NCBI GenBank assembly: GCA_038238115.1
Contig: JBBRYB010000011.1
Location: forward strand, 1-64,000
Origin: JBBRYB01 sp038238115
GTDB lineage: Bacteria; Actinomycetota; Actinomycetes; Propionibacteriales; Nocardioidaceae
Direction of reading: 5' to 3'
DNA: 64,000 nucleotides
Part shown: piece after piece, positions 1-8,745 of the stretch
Numbering within the stretch: position 1 is the first letter of the stretch
Layout: the number at the start of each line of letters is the position of its first letter
The notes under the pieces: model-generated
What the model was told of the DNA's origin: nothing
Database searches by the model: none
What the model saw: only the letters and a program-made list of their open reading frames with translations
Program-made: the position numbers and the translations under genes

Positions 1-2
1 AG

Positions 3-293
3 ATGCCGCTGCCGGACGCGGTCGACCGGTTCTACACCTCGGACGTGTTCATGCACACCTGGGACCTGGCCCGCGCCACCGGCCAGGACGAGCGGCTCGA
101 CCCGCAGACCTGCGCCGACCTACTCGCCGAGATGGCGCCGATCGAGGAGCTGATGCGGTCCTCGGGTCAGTACGGGCCCCGGATGCCGGTGCCGGGCGAC
201 GCCGACGTGCAGACCCGCCTGCTCGGCTTCATCGGTCGCGACCCGCTGCGCGGCAGGGAATGCGCTCGGACGGACCCTCAAGCGCCGCGCTGA
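3..293 (+). CDS. TIGR03086-type metal-binding protein, 3' part only (mycothiol S-transferase/DinB superfamily)
   Basis: This is the C-terminal part of a gene that enters from outside the window, so the first Met at position 3 is probably internal. The text VFMHTWDLARATGQDERLD, the EEL(M) helix and the terminal GFIGRDP are typical of actinobacterial TIGR03086 proteins, relatives of mycothiol-dependent maleylpyruvate isomerase. The HTWDLA His belongs to the predicted metal site. In this family the chain normally stops a few residues after GRDP. Here about 15 unrelated residues follow, and they run into a decayed transposase fragment, so the natural stop was probably lost when that element inserted or was deleted. 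Substrate unknown. Confidence 0.75.
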   Translation: MPLPDAVDRFYTSDVFMHTWDLARATGQDERLDPQTCADLLAEMAPIEELMRSSGQYGPRMPVPGDADVQTRLLGFIGRDPLRGRECARTDPQAPR

Positions 294-440
294 CGACGTC
301 CTCGCCTACTTCGACCACCCCGGAACCGCGAACGCCGCGGCTCAGCCCTCCGCTTCGGCATCGTCACCAACGACATCACCAGATCACTGCTCGAGAGACC
401 GGCGGCTTCAGACCCCGACGACACCCCGAACGGCGAAGAG
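268..440 (+). pseudogene. Decayed C-terminal fragment of an ISL3-family transposase
   Basis: Conceptual translation from 268 gives GRTLKRRADDVLAYFDHPGT, the well-conserved C-terminal block of actinobacterial ISL3 transposases. After about position 331 the usual NGPTEAINGRLEHLRG stretch is mostly missing. Reading resumes in another frame with GSALRFGIVTNDITRSLLE, then shifts again to TGGFRPRRHP. The order and spacing match the transposase C-terminus, with one internal deletion and at least two frame changes. No N-terminal part or terminal inverted repeat was seen, so this is a relic. The remaining 290 bases up to 729 show nothing recognisable. Confidence 0.7.
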
Positions 441-729
441 CCGGTAGTCCGAGTGATCAACGCGATTACCAGACGTGAGCACTAGGTGGCCCTACGCTAC
501 GAAGCCAGGGGACTGCGAAGTAGTTCCGACGGCGGCCGACCCCCTCGACTGCACAGCTGCGGCGAACGGCGACACTCCGGCCGCGAGCGAGCACCTGCCC
601 ACCCAGTAACCCCTCCCCCCGGCGCGCGAGCCGCGAGCCCTGTACCGAGACGGACGCCATCCCACCCGATTTGGAGGTCAGTTCCGCACAATCGCCACCC
701 ATACCGCAAGGCCCGAACAAGGAGAATGC

Positions 730-1335
730 ATGAAAATCCACACCGCACTGCTCGGCATCCTCGCCGCGCTTCCGCTGTCCCTCGCCGGCGCCACCATACC
801 GGCGCAGGCTGCCAACGGCGGCAACCAGCTGGTCTGCTTTGACGGCGAAAGCGAGGGCGCGGGCAACGGAACCTGCCGGCTGATCGACAACGGTGCCGCC
901 CTCGATAACCCCGCCGCGGGCGACTATTCCGGCGTCTACGTCAGAAAAGACGGGCTGCAGGGTAAGTCGCTCGGTGCTGTCACGCAGCTGTCCTTCAAGT
1001 ACACCCGCACCGTCGCCGGCGGAGCACCGCGCTTGTCTTTGGCCATCGACGAAGATGGCAACGGATCGTACGAATTCTTCGCCTTCGCCGACCCCAACGG
1101 CTGCAGCGGTGGCGCGGACGGTACCAAGGCGAACCTCGTCGACGTGATCAATGACCCGACGTGTCTGATCACGACCAACAACGGTTCTTCCTACCCGAAC
1201 TACGCCGCCTTCGTGGCAGCCAACAAAGACGCCAAATACGCCACCGACCAGGTGTCGTTCGTCATCTCCGACCAGCCGGGCCGTTACCGGGTGGTCCAGG
1301 TGAAGCTGGGCCGGTCCGCCGCGCACGGCGGCTAA
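730..1335 (+). CDS. Small secreted protein of unknown function
   Basis: A 201-aa protein with a Sec signal peptide: K at residue 3, a hydrophobic core over residues 5-24, and an A-Q-A-A cleavage region near residue 27. AAGGAG lies 7 bases before the ATG. The mature part has four Cys (one in LVCFDGE, then GTCRL, NGCSGG and PTCLI) that could form two disulfides, and an acidic DEDGNGSYE segment resembling a calcium-binding loop. No catalytic motif is visible. It is a single gene followed by a hairpin terminator. The fold is probably a beta-sandwich with an extracellular role, but I do not recognise the family. Confidence 0.75.
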   Translation: MKIHTALLGILAALPLSLAGATIPAQAANGGNQLVCFDGESEGAGNGTCRLIDNGAALDNPAAGDYSGVYVRKDGLQGKSLGAVTQLSFKYTRTVAGGAPRLSLAIDEDGNGSYEFFAFADPNGCSGGADGTKANLVDVINDPTCLITTNNGSSYPNYAAFVAANKDAKYATDQVSFVISDQPGRYRVVQVKLGRSAAHGG

Positions 1336-1344
1336 GACGCACGA

Positions 1345-1379
1345 AGCCGGCCGCCCGCCGAACAGGCGTGCGGCCGGCT
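1345..1379 (+). terminator. Rho-independent-like hairpin after the secreted protein gene
   Basis: Perfect 10-bp arms AGCCGGCCGC and GCGGCCGGCT are separated by 15 bases, 9 bases after the stop codon of the secreted protein gene. The following bases are only partly T-rich, as is usual in high-GC actinobacteria. Confidence 0.7.
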
Positions 1380-1568
1380 GTTGCGTGTGTGACGCAGACA
1401 TAGGGCGGCATGCCGACCGCGTGGCAGAACTTCGCAACTTGCGACGGGACAACGGGCCCCTCAGCCGGATTGCCCGCCAACGACGTCGGAAACCGCGAAC
1501 GATGCGGGCAGGAACCCCTTCCCTGCTAGCCTGCGGTGACGTTTGGTCGAGGTGATGCAGGAGGACGC

Positions 1569-3281
1569 GTGCCAGGGGAGCTTGTGGCGCCGCACGGAGG
1601 CGCCTTGGTTGACCTGGTGGTGGAACCGGCGAGGCGAACGGAATTGCTGAGGGAAGCGCTGGGTTGGCCTGGTTGGCGGCTCACGTCACGACAGATGTGT
1701 GACCTTGAGCTACTCTCCACCGGAGCGTTCTCACCGTTGCGGGGATTTCTGGGGCCGGACGACTATACGGCCGTGTGTGAGTCCATGCGGTTGGCCGACG
1801 GCACCCTGTGGCCGATCCCCATCACCTTGGATGTGCCCGAGAGCGTCGCCCGGGCGGGGGAACGCTGTGGCATGCTGGCGCTACGCGACGCGGAAGGAGC
1901 GCTGGTTGCCGGTCTCAACGTGACAGCGGCCTGGCAACCTGACCTCCAAGCCGAAGCAGCCCTCGTCCTCGGAACCACGAACGACGCTCACCCGGCAGTC
2001 GCACACCTCTTCCATCGCACCAACCCATGGCATGTCGCTGGGAAACTGGAAGTTCTGGAGCCGATTCTCCATCCAGACTTTGCCGCCCTCCGGCGCACTC
2101 CTGCCCAGCTGCGGGAGGAGTTCCGGAGCCGCCACTGGGAACGGGTCATCGCATTCAACACCCGAAACCCGATGCATCGCGCACATCTCGAACTGACGCT
2201 GCGCGGGGCCCGCGAAGCAAACGCCAAACTCCTGATCCACCCCGTTGTTGGGCTGACTCAACCGGGCGATGTCGACTACGACACACGCGTGCGCTGTTAC
2301 CAGGCATTGCTCCCCAACTATCCAGTCGATACGGCGATGCTGTCTCTCTTGCCGCTCGCCATGCGCATGGCTGGCCCCCGTGAGGCGATGTGGCATGCGC
2401 TCATCCGCAAGAACCATGGAGCCACGCACTTCATCGTCGGCCGAGACCACGCAGGTCCACGGCCCGACCACACAGGTATGCCGTGGTACCAACCCTATGG
2501 AGGCCAAGAACTGCTGGCACGGCATGAAGCGGAGCTGGGAATTGAGGTCGTACGCTTCCGGAGGCTCGTATACCTCGAGCGCAGCAACACCTACGTCGAA
2601 GAGCACGAGGCGCCCCCGGGCGACCCGGTGCTGCAGATAAGTGGCACCCAAATGCGAGAACGACTGGCACGAGGTGTGCCGTTACCTGAGTGGTTCACGG
2701 TTCCAGCCGTTGCCGCCGTGATGCAACGGCGTTTTCGCCCTCGCACCGAACAGGGTTTTACTGTCTTCTTCACCGGCCTGTCAGGTTCCGGGAAGTCGAC
2801 CATCGCCAAGAGCCTGGCCGTGAACCTGCGCAGCCACGGCGCCCGAAGCGTCTCCATCTTGGACGGGGACCAGGTTCGTCGACGCCTGTCGAGCGAGCTC
2901 TCGTACTCTCCAGAGGACCGCGAACGCCATGTGCAACGGATGGGTTACGTTGCTGCTGAGATCACCAAGAGCGGGGGAGTCGCGGTGTGCGCCCGGGTCG
3001 CTCCTCGCAGGAGTACTCGCAGCCAGATTCGCCATCTGGTCGAAGATTTCGGCGGCTTCATCCTCGTGCACGTCAATACACCGCTCGAGGTATGCGAGGC
3101 GCGAGACCGCAAGGGGCTCTACGCCAAGGCCCGGTCCGGAATTGTGGAGCATTTCAGCGGCGTCTCGGAAGCATATGAAGAGCCAGCGGACGCAGATGTG
3201 GTGGTGGACGGAGAGAGCGAGACACCTGATGGGGCCTCGCAGCACGTCATCCGCTTTTTGGAAAAGAGTGGCTACCTGTAG
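1569..3281 (+). CDS. Bifunctional ATP sulfurylase / APS kinase (PAPS synthase)
   Basis: It makes adenylyl sulfate from ATP and sulfate and phosphorylates it to PAPS, the donor for the sulfotransferases downstream. The GTG at 1569 is chosen because GGAGG lies 4 bases upstream; the in-frame GTG at 1536 has no ribosome site. The ATP sulfurylase domain (residues about 1-390) carries NTRNPMHRAH (197-206) and FIVGRDHAGP (near 290). The APS kinase domain starts with Walker A GLSGSGKST (403-411) and continues with LDGDQVRRRL and RDRKGLYAKAR. The loop usually read as CAPIAPY is CARVAPR here, two substitutions near the APS pocket. The 570-aa length fits the fused family. No cysD/N or reductive genes are nearby, which favours sulfation over assimilation. 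Confidence 0.93.
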   Translation: MPGELVAPHGGALVDLVVEPARRTELLREALGWPGWRLTSRQMCDLELLSTGAFSPLRGFLGPDDYTAVCESMRLADGTLWPIPITLDVPESVARAGERCGMLALRDAEGALVAGLNVTAAWQPDLQAEAALVLGTTNDAHPAVAHLFHRTNPWHVAGKLEVLEPILHPDFAALRRTPAQLREEFRSRHWERVIAFNTRNPMHRAHLELTLRGAREANAKLLIHPVVGLTQPGDVDYDTRVRCYQALLPNYPVDTAMLSLLPLAMRMAGPREAMWHALIRKNHGATHFIVGRDHAGPRPDHTGMPWYQPYGGQELLARHEAELGIEVVRFRRLVYLERSNTYVEEHEAPPGDPVLQISGTQMRERLARGVPLPEWFTVPAVAAVMQRRFRPRTEQGFTVFFTGLSGSGKSTIAKSLAVNLRSHGARSVSILDGDQVRRRLSSELSYSPEDRERHVQRMGYVAAEITKSGGVAVCARVAPRRSTRSQIRHLVEDFGGFILVHVNTPLEVCEARDRKGLYAKARSGIVEHFSGVSEAYEEPADADVVVDGESETPDGASQHVIRFLEKSGYL

Positions 3282-3378
3282 TTTGCGACTCAGTGCCACG
3301 GGACGGCCGCCCCCGCTATGCTCCAGGGACTAACCGCCGCGTCAACTGGCGGCACCAGCGTCTTCGAGGAGCCCACGC

Positions 3379-4311
3379 ATGCTGACTTTCGTGCTCGGCT
3401 CCGGGCGATGCGGGTCAACGCTTGTCGCCGAGTTGATCGCGCGTCATTCCGATGTTGGGTTCGTATCCAACTTTGATGACAAGTTCGCGCGCTTCGATCT
3501 CAAAGGGCGTTGGAACAATGAGCTGTTCAATCGTTCGAAAGAACGCGATCCCTCACTTCGGCCGTTCCGTGACCGGCGGCGCCCCATTGAGCGAGGACGG
3601 CTCAGAGTCGCTCCGTCCGAGGGTTGGGAAGTGCTCGACAAACAAGTGTCCGGCATCTTTTCCAGGCCTTGTCGCGACCTCACCGCGGCGGATGCGACGC
3701 CGTGGCTGCAGCGTCGCGTCACAGCCTTCTTCGACAGTCGCATGGCGGCGCAAGGGAAACCCCTGTTCATGCATCACCTTACCGGGTGGCCGCGGGTGGG
3801 CTTACTATCCGTGGCGTATCCCGAAGCTCGTTATGTGCATGTGGTTCGCGACGGTCGATCCGTGGCGAATTCATGGCTGCAGATGGGTTGGTGGGACGGC
3901 TACCAGGGGCCCGAGAACTGGTATCTCGGCCCCTTGTCTGCCAGTGACCGTGAGGCATGGGAAGAGTCGGGGCGCTCGTTCGTGGTGCTAGCGGGGCTCG
4001 GTTGGAAGATCTTGATCGAGGCATTGGAGGCGTCGCGCGCCGCTGTGCCGACGGACCTCTGGCTGGACGTTCGGTTGGAGGACCTCATCGAGCGCCCTGT
4101 AGTGGAGACGCGCCGGATCCTGGCGTTTCTCGGTCTGACGTGGGATGGCCCGTATGAGCGCGGATTCCGACGACACACGTTTCAAGCGAGTCGCGGCCAG
4201 GCTTGGCAACGTGATCTCAGCCCTGGCCACATCCTCGCGCTTGAGCGTGTCCTTGCCGAGGCCCTCGTGCGCCACGGGTATCCGCTCACGGACGATCGGC
4301 AAGTAGTTTGA
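3379..4311 (+). CDS. Sulfotransferase family protein 1
   Basis: A PAPS-dependent sulfotransferase of 310 aa. The N-terminus LGSGRCGSTLVAELI is the 5'-phosphosulfate-binding loop, and YVHVVRDGRSVANS near residue 150 is the 3'-phosphate-binding motif. GAGGAG lies 7 bases before the ATG. It follows the PAPS synthase by 97 bases on the same strand, so shared expression is likely. There is no signal peptide or membrane segment, so it should act in the cytoplasm. The acceptor cannot be deduced. The closest recognisable type is the broad Sulfotransfer_3 group. Confidence 0.87.
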   Translation: MLTFVLGSGRCGSTLVAELIARHSDVGFVSNFDDKFARFDLKGRWNNELFNRSKERDPSLRPFRDRRRPIERGRLRVAPSEGWEVLDKQVSGIFSRPCRDLTAADATPWLQRRVTAFFDSRMAAQGKPLFMHHLTGWPRVGLLSVAYPEARYVHVVRDGRSVANSWLQMGWWDGYQGPENWYLGPLSASDREAWEESGRSFVVLAGLGWKILIEALEASRAAVPTDLWLDVRLEDLIERPVVETRRILAFLGLTWDGPYERGFRRHTFQASRGQAWQRDLSPGHILALERVLAEALVRHGYPLTDDRQVV

Positions 4312-4377
4312 GCTTGCAATCGCCGAGCACTACGATAAGTGCACGCTTTGTCCTGTTTCACGTCGCCTGGAGGGCCT

Positions 4378-5037
4378 GTGCCTGAAAACACTGCTTTGAC
4401 TGTTGAGCCGCGGGACAGTTCCGCCGCCGACCCAGCCACGGTTTATGTCGTACGACACGGCACCACCACGATGAATGTCGAGAACAGATACCGCGGGCGC
4501 CGTGACATCCCGCTGGATGCGCAGGGTTACCAGGATGCTGTTGATGCGGCGCGAACACTGTCGGGTAAGGGTCTCAGCGCGGTGTACACCGGGGGGCTTC
4601 GCAGGACCATCGCTACCGCGCAGATCATCGCGGACGAGGCTCGAGTGCCTGACATCCGGATTTTGCACGGCCTCATCAACGTCGACTACGGCGCCTGGGA
4701 GGGGATGACCTCTCAGGAGGCGGACATGTACGACCCCCTGGCTTTCAAGCTGTACAAAACCGCGCCGTCACAAGCCGTGTGTCCCAACGGTGAGCGCTTG
4801 ACCGACGCCCAACAGCGGATGCTGGAGGCGCTGCGCCTCATCGGCAGCCGTCACGCCGGGGAGCGCGTGGCTGTTGTATCGCATGCCGTCATGATCCGGC
4901 TCGTCGCGGCTGCGACCATGCGGATCGAGGACGAGACCTGGCGGATTCCGGTTGGCCGTGGGTCGATCACCACGATGATCGTCCGAGGCGACAATGTGGA
5001 AGTGCAGGAGTTGCCTGCGGGCGCCGACGTCGACTAG
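4378..5037 (+). CDS. Histidine phosphatase superfamily protein (phosphoglycerate mutase-like)
   Basis: Residues VYVVRHGTTTMNVENRYRGR near the start contain the RHG catalytic signature, and SHAVMIRLVAA near the C-terminus supplies the second active-site His. The GTG at 4378 has GGAGG 4 bases upstream and is preferred to the upstream GTG at 4339. At 219 aa it has the size of cobC/gpmB-like phosphatases. It sits between sulfotransferase genes on the same strand, so it may dephosphorylate a sugar phosphate in the same pathway. That role is inference from position only. Confidence 0.85.
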   Translation: MPENTALTVEPRDSSAADPATVYVVRHGTTTMNVENRYRGRRDIPLDAQGYQDAVDAARTLSGKGLSAVYTGGLRRTIATAQIIADEARVPDIRILHGLINVDYGAWEGMTSQEADMYDPLAFKLYKTAPSQAVCPNGERLTDAQQRMLEALRLIGSRHAGERVAVVSHAVMIRLVAAATMRIEDETWRIPVGRGSITTMIVRGDNVEVQELPAGADVD

Positions 5038-5190
5038 TTCCCGGCTCGGTCCGCGTCCCCCGGGGTGGTCCGGGTCCGCGGTGCTGTCTTGTCCGATGAA
5101 CTGCTGCGGGGTCGCAAAACCGCTGACAGACTTAAGCCCACATGGCGCACGTCGCTGAGAATGGATACCACGAAGTAGGTCAGGACACTA

Positions 5191-6015
5191 GTGAATCTAC
5201 GCAGGAATGCTGCAACCCTGAGCGCATCGATGCTGCCGGCATCCCTGTCCCGGACTCGAATGCGCCCCGGGTACCTCATCGTCGGGACCAAGCGCGGAGG
5301 AACCACCTCATTGGCGGCATGGGTCTACGAGCATCCAGGTGTCGCTCCCTGCCGCAACAAGAAGGGCACCCACTACTTCGACATCAACTATTGGCGCGGA
5401 CCGAAGTGGTACTTTTCGCGGTTCGAGAAGCCGCGCGACGGCTGGACGATCACTGGCGAAGCCAGCCCCTATTACATGTACCACCCGGCGGGGCCAGATC
5501 GTATCGCCGAGGCGCTGCCCGACGTCAGGCTGATAGCGGTGCTGCGGGATCCGGTCGAGCGAGCGTGGTCCCAGTACCGCTACGAGGTTTCCCGCGGCCA
5601 CGAAACGGAGACTCTCGACCGGGCGCTGGACCTTGAACCGCAACGCCTCGAGGGAGAAAGGGAGCGCCTCCTCGCGGATTCGAAGTACCTAGGCATGGCT
5701 TATCGCCATAACGGTTACCTGGAGCGTGGACACTACGCGGAGCAGCTGGAGCGGATCTATTCTCGATTCCCCCGGGAACAGGTCCTCGTTCTCGGCAGTG
5801 AGGCCATGTTTCAAGACCCACCCGGTCAGTTGGGTGGGGTATGGGACTTCCTCGGGCTCCACGACGTGAAGCTCGAGGAGCTTGAAGCGCGTAACGCCAA
5901 TGTGAGCCCCGCGGACATTCCGGCAGATCATCGCCAACGGCTTGCTCACTACTATCGCCCGCACAACGCGAAGCTCTACGAGCTCCTCGGCACAGATTTC
6001 GGCTGGACCAAGTAG
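5191..6015 (+). CDS. Sulfotransferase family protein 2 (heparan-sulfotransferase-like)
   Basis: A 274-aa protein with the 5'-PAPS motif YLIVGTKRGGTTSLAAWV (near residue 30) and the 3'-PAPS motif LIAVLRDPVERAWSQYRYEV (near residue 112). KKGTHYFD and GEASPYYMYHP match bacterial homologues of the Sulfotransfer_1 / heparan N- and O-sulfotransferase group, which mostly act on glycans. The start may be the GTG at 5191, or ATG at 5230 or 5260; the region before the PAPS loop is poorly conserved and the ribosome site is weak. It is probably expressed with the genes on either side. Confidence 0.87.
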   Translation: MNLRRNAATLSASMLPASLSRTRMRPGYLIVGTKRGGTTSLAAWVYEHPGVAPCRNKKGTHYFDINYWRGPKWYFSRFEKPRDGWTITGEASPYYMYHPAGPDRIAEALPDVRLIAVLRDPVERAWSQYRYEVSRGHETETLDRALDLEPQRLEGERERLLADSKYLGMAYRHNGYLERGHYAEQLERIYSRFPREQVLVLGSEAMFQDPPGQLGGVWDFLGLHDVKLEELEARNANVSPADIPADHRQRLAHYYRPHNAKLYELLGTDFGWTK

Positions 6016-6118
6016 TTTCCGTTGGTCCCACACACCGCCTCACTGCATTGATGACACGACACCGCGGAGCGGAGATGTTCCCGGAACGTAGCAGCCGACG
6101 ACCGTTGGTAGGCAAGCG

Positions 6119-7072
6119 GTGAGTGAACCAGGCCACAGGGTCCTTTACCTGGCAGGCAGTGGTCGTAGCGGCACGACTCTCATCAGCCACATCTTGGATC
6201 AGCTCGATGATGTGTTTGCCGGCGGCGAGCTACGCTACGTCTGGGAACGGGGGCTGGCCAGGGACGATCTCTGCGGCTGCGGTCGTCGCTTCAGCGCATG
6301 TCCGTTCTGGGGCGCTGTCATGGCCGAGATCCACCGGAGCTCTGGCGTGTTGGCGGCATCGGCAGGTGATGCCGTTGGAGGGCGCCTCCTACAGAGGCTC
6401 CGCATTTTGCGCGTCCCGGCGATGTTGCTCCGCCTGGCGTGTGGTCGACCCCCCGTGCCTCACCATGCGGATGACCTCTTGATCGGTCGGCTATACGAAG
6501 CGATCGCCCACGTCACAGGGGCGAAGGTCATCGTTGACTCTTCGAAGCTGCCATCGTACGGATTGCTGCTCTCGCAACAACCCAAGATCTGTCTGTCCGT
6601 CCTGCATGTAGTCCGCGACTCGCGCGCCACAGCCTTTTCGTGGCGACGCCCGAGGAAGGCGTTGGAGGGCGATGATGCTGCCTTCATGCCGCAGTTCCAG
6701 TCCTGGAAGAGCTCACTGCTGTGGCTTTGGTGGAACTTCGTCACCGTGATCGTCTGGGATCGTCGCGATCGGCGGTACCTTCGCGTTCGTTACGAAGACT
6801 TCGCCGAGGACGCGCGAGCCACGATGGCAGAAGTTGCACGCCTTGTCGGTGCAGATCCAGCAAAGCTGCCGTTCACGTCCGCAAACTCGGTACGCCTAGC
6901 TCCCTCTCACTTCGTCGCGGGCAATCCGAACCGGCACGTAACAGGGCCGACCGAGATACTGCCGGATACGGAGTGGAGGGATGCTTTAGCAGCCAGGGAC
7001 ATGGTCCTGGTGACAGGTGTTACGTTTCCCGGACTCATGCGCTTTGGTTATCCGTTGCAGCGTAGACGGTAA
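6119..7072 (+). CDS. Sulfotransferase family protein 3
   Basis: A 317-aa PAPS-dependent sulfotransferase homologue. The N-terminus VLYLAGSGRSGTTLISHIL is the 5'-phosphosulfate loop and SVLHVVRDSRATAFSW near residue 165 is the 3'-phosphate motif. A Cys-rich DLCGCGRRFSACPFW segment around residues 51-64, seen in several bacterial members of this group, may bind metal or form a disulfide. GTG start with only a weak AGG upstream. It is clearly different in sequence from the other four sulfotransferases here, so these are not recent duplicates. Confidence 0.87.
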   Translation: MSEPGHRVLYLAGSGRSGTTLISHILDQLDDVFAGGELRYVWERGLARDDLCGCGRRFSACPFWGAVMAEIHRSSGVLAASAGDAVGGRLLQRLRILRVPAMLLRLACGRPPVPHHADDLLIGRLYEAIAHVTGAKVIVDSSKLPSYGLLLSQQPKICLSVLHVVRDSRATAFSWRRPRKALEGDDAAFMPQFQSWKSSLLWLWWNFVTVIVWDRRDRRYLRVRYEDFAEDARATMAEVARLVGADPAKLPFTSANSVRLAPSHFVAGNPNRHVTGPTEILPDTEWRDALAARDMVLVTGVTFPGLMRFGYPLQRRR

Positions 7073-7305
7073 TACATGGCCGACGGCGAATTGGCGGGCC
7101 CGCGAACCTGGCCCACCTGTCGGGCAACCAGGCTGCGGCGTATCCTAATCGGCATGCGCGAGGACTACGTGGAGTGCGTCGGCCATGCCGACCTCGTCCC
7201 GAAGTCGGGGGACGGGCTCGCTCTCGCCGCTGCCACCGGGGGCATTGGGGGAATGTTGAGTCGGGACAACTTTGCGGCCCCGACGCCGGTGGCCTTGGGC
7301 GCGGG

Positions 7306-8652
7306 ATGACTCTCACGGGTTCAGAGCTCGCCCATGTGTTGATCGCGCTCGGCCTGCTGCTGATGGCAGCACATGGGCTTGGTCACGTTTTCGTCCTGCT
7401 CCGTCAGCCACGAGTGATCGGTGAGATCTGCGGTGGCCTCGCGCTGGGACCTACATTGTTTGGAGGCCTTGCCCCGGGCACCCAGGCAAGCATCTTCTCC
7501 CCCGACGACGCAACAGGGTCCGTACTGGGTGCGGTTTACCAGTTGGGACTCATGCTCTTGATGTTTGCCTCAGGGGCGGAGATGCGGTCCGTGTTTCGTC
7601 GCGGTGACGAGAAGGTCGTTGCGTTCGTCACGGCGAGCGGCGTTGTCTTTCCCTTCGTTGCAGGAATTCTGGTCTTTCCCGTGATCGACAGTTCGGCGCT
7701 CATCGGAACCGCGGGGAACAAGACGGCCCTGCTGCTCGTCTTTTCGCTCGCCATCGCGGTCACCAGCATCCCGGTCATTTCTCGTATCATGTTCGACCTG
7801 GACATCATCGACACACCGTTTGCCCGCGTCGTTCTCGGCGTAGCCGTCATCGAGGATGTCGTCGTCTATGTGGTCCTCGCCTTGGCACTCGGGATGGTCA
7901 CGGTGGCGAGCGGTGATGACTTCGGTGTGCCCGCACTGATTGGGCTGGAACCAGGCAGCGCCGCCTCGATGGAGTTCCATGTCGCGGCCACGTTCGTCTT
8001 CTTTGCTCTGATGTTGAGTGTGGTGACGTACGCATTCCGCTGGTCACGGCGCCAGCGCTGGAACGTCCTCGCCAGCGGCAACACGATCGCATACCTTCTG
8101 CTCTTTCTCTTCGCGGCCACGGTTGCGTGTGTCGCGTTAGGAATCACGCCGCTCTTCGGTGCCTTCCTTGCTGGTGTCGCTGCCAGTTCGGTGCGGGGGC
8201 CCGAGGCGGTGAAGGCGAGGGCTGTCGTCAAGGACTTTTCATTCGCGCTGTTCGTGCCGGTGTATTTTGCGATCGTGGGGCTGCAGCTGGACCTCTTGAA
8301 TCATTTCGACCCCCTCTTCTTCATCGCGTTCCTGCTCTTTGCATGCATCGCCAAGTCACTCAGCGTCTTCTTGGGTGCACGACTCGCTGGAGAGGGGCGT
8401 AATGGCGCAACTAACCTGGCCGTGGCCACCAACGCACGTGGTGGCCCTGGCATCGTCTTGGCGTCGGTCTCCTACGAAGCCGGGATCATCAGCCAAGAGT
8501 TTTATGCCACCCTCGTGATGCTCGCCATTGTGACGTCTTTACTGGCGGGGTCCTGGCTGGGCAGGGTAGTTCGTTCCGGGCGACCTTTGAGAGAGCGAGA
8601 CGAACAGCAGAGTGGACAAGTTGTTTCTGCTACGCCTCCCCAACCGAGCTGA
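7306..8652 (+). CDS. Kef/NhaP-type cation:proton antiporter (CPA2 family)
   Basis: A 448-aa integral membrane protein with about a dozen hydrophobic segments and no C-terminal RCK/TrkA nucleotide-binding domain. Recognisable family features are VLLRQPRVIGEICGGLALGP near residue 25-45, the LGLMLLMFASGAEM segment, and the alternating helices with VIEDVVVYVVLALALG (the paired acidic residues of the ion site). The ATG at 7306 is chosen because the protein homology begins there; longer in-frame extensions are Arg/Gly-rich and non-membrane. It exchanges Na+ or K+ for H+. A link to the surrounding surface genes is positional only. A strong hairpin follows directly. Confidence 0.88.
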   Translation: MTLTGSELAHVLIALGLLLMAAHGLGHVFVLLRQPRVIGEICGGLALGPTLFGGLAPGTQASIFSPDDATGSVLGAVYQLGLMLLMFASGAEMRSVFRRGDEKVVAFVTASGVVFPFVAGILVFPVIDSSALIGTAGNKTALLLVFSLAIAVTSIPVISRIMFDLDIIDTPFARVVLGVAVIEDVVVYVVLALALGMVTVASGDDFGVPALIGLEPGSAASMEFHVAATFVFFALMLSVVTYAFRWSRRQRWNVLASGNTIAYLLLFLFAATVACVALGITPLFGAFLAGVAASSVRGPEAVKARAVVKDFSFALFVPVYFAIVGLQLDLLNHFDPLFFIAFLLFACIAKSLSVFLGARLAGEGRNGATNLAVATNARGGPGIVLASVSYEAGIISQEFYATLVMLAIVTSLLAGSWLGRVVRSGRPLRERDEQQSGQVVSATPPQPS

Positions 8653-8656
8653 CAGA

Positions 8657-8693
8657 CATCGAGGACTCGCGGCGGCGCCGCGAGTCCTCGATG
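8657..8693. terminator. Strong bidirectional hairpin terminator
   Basis: A perfect inverted repeat with 17-bp arms (starting CATCGAGGACTCGCGGC) and a 3-base GGC loop begins 5 bases after the antiporter stop. It sits between convergent genes, the antiporter (+) and the DUF1996 gene (-), and could end both transcripts. Confidence 0.85.
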
Positions 8694-8745
8694 CGCTGCG
8701 AAGGACGGTCCTGCTGCACGTGGTGCCCTTGGCTCGGCGTTCCGG

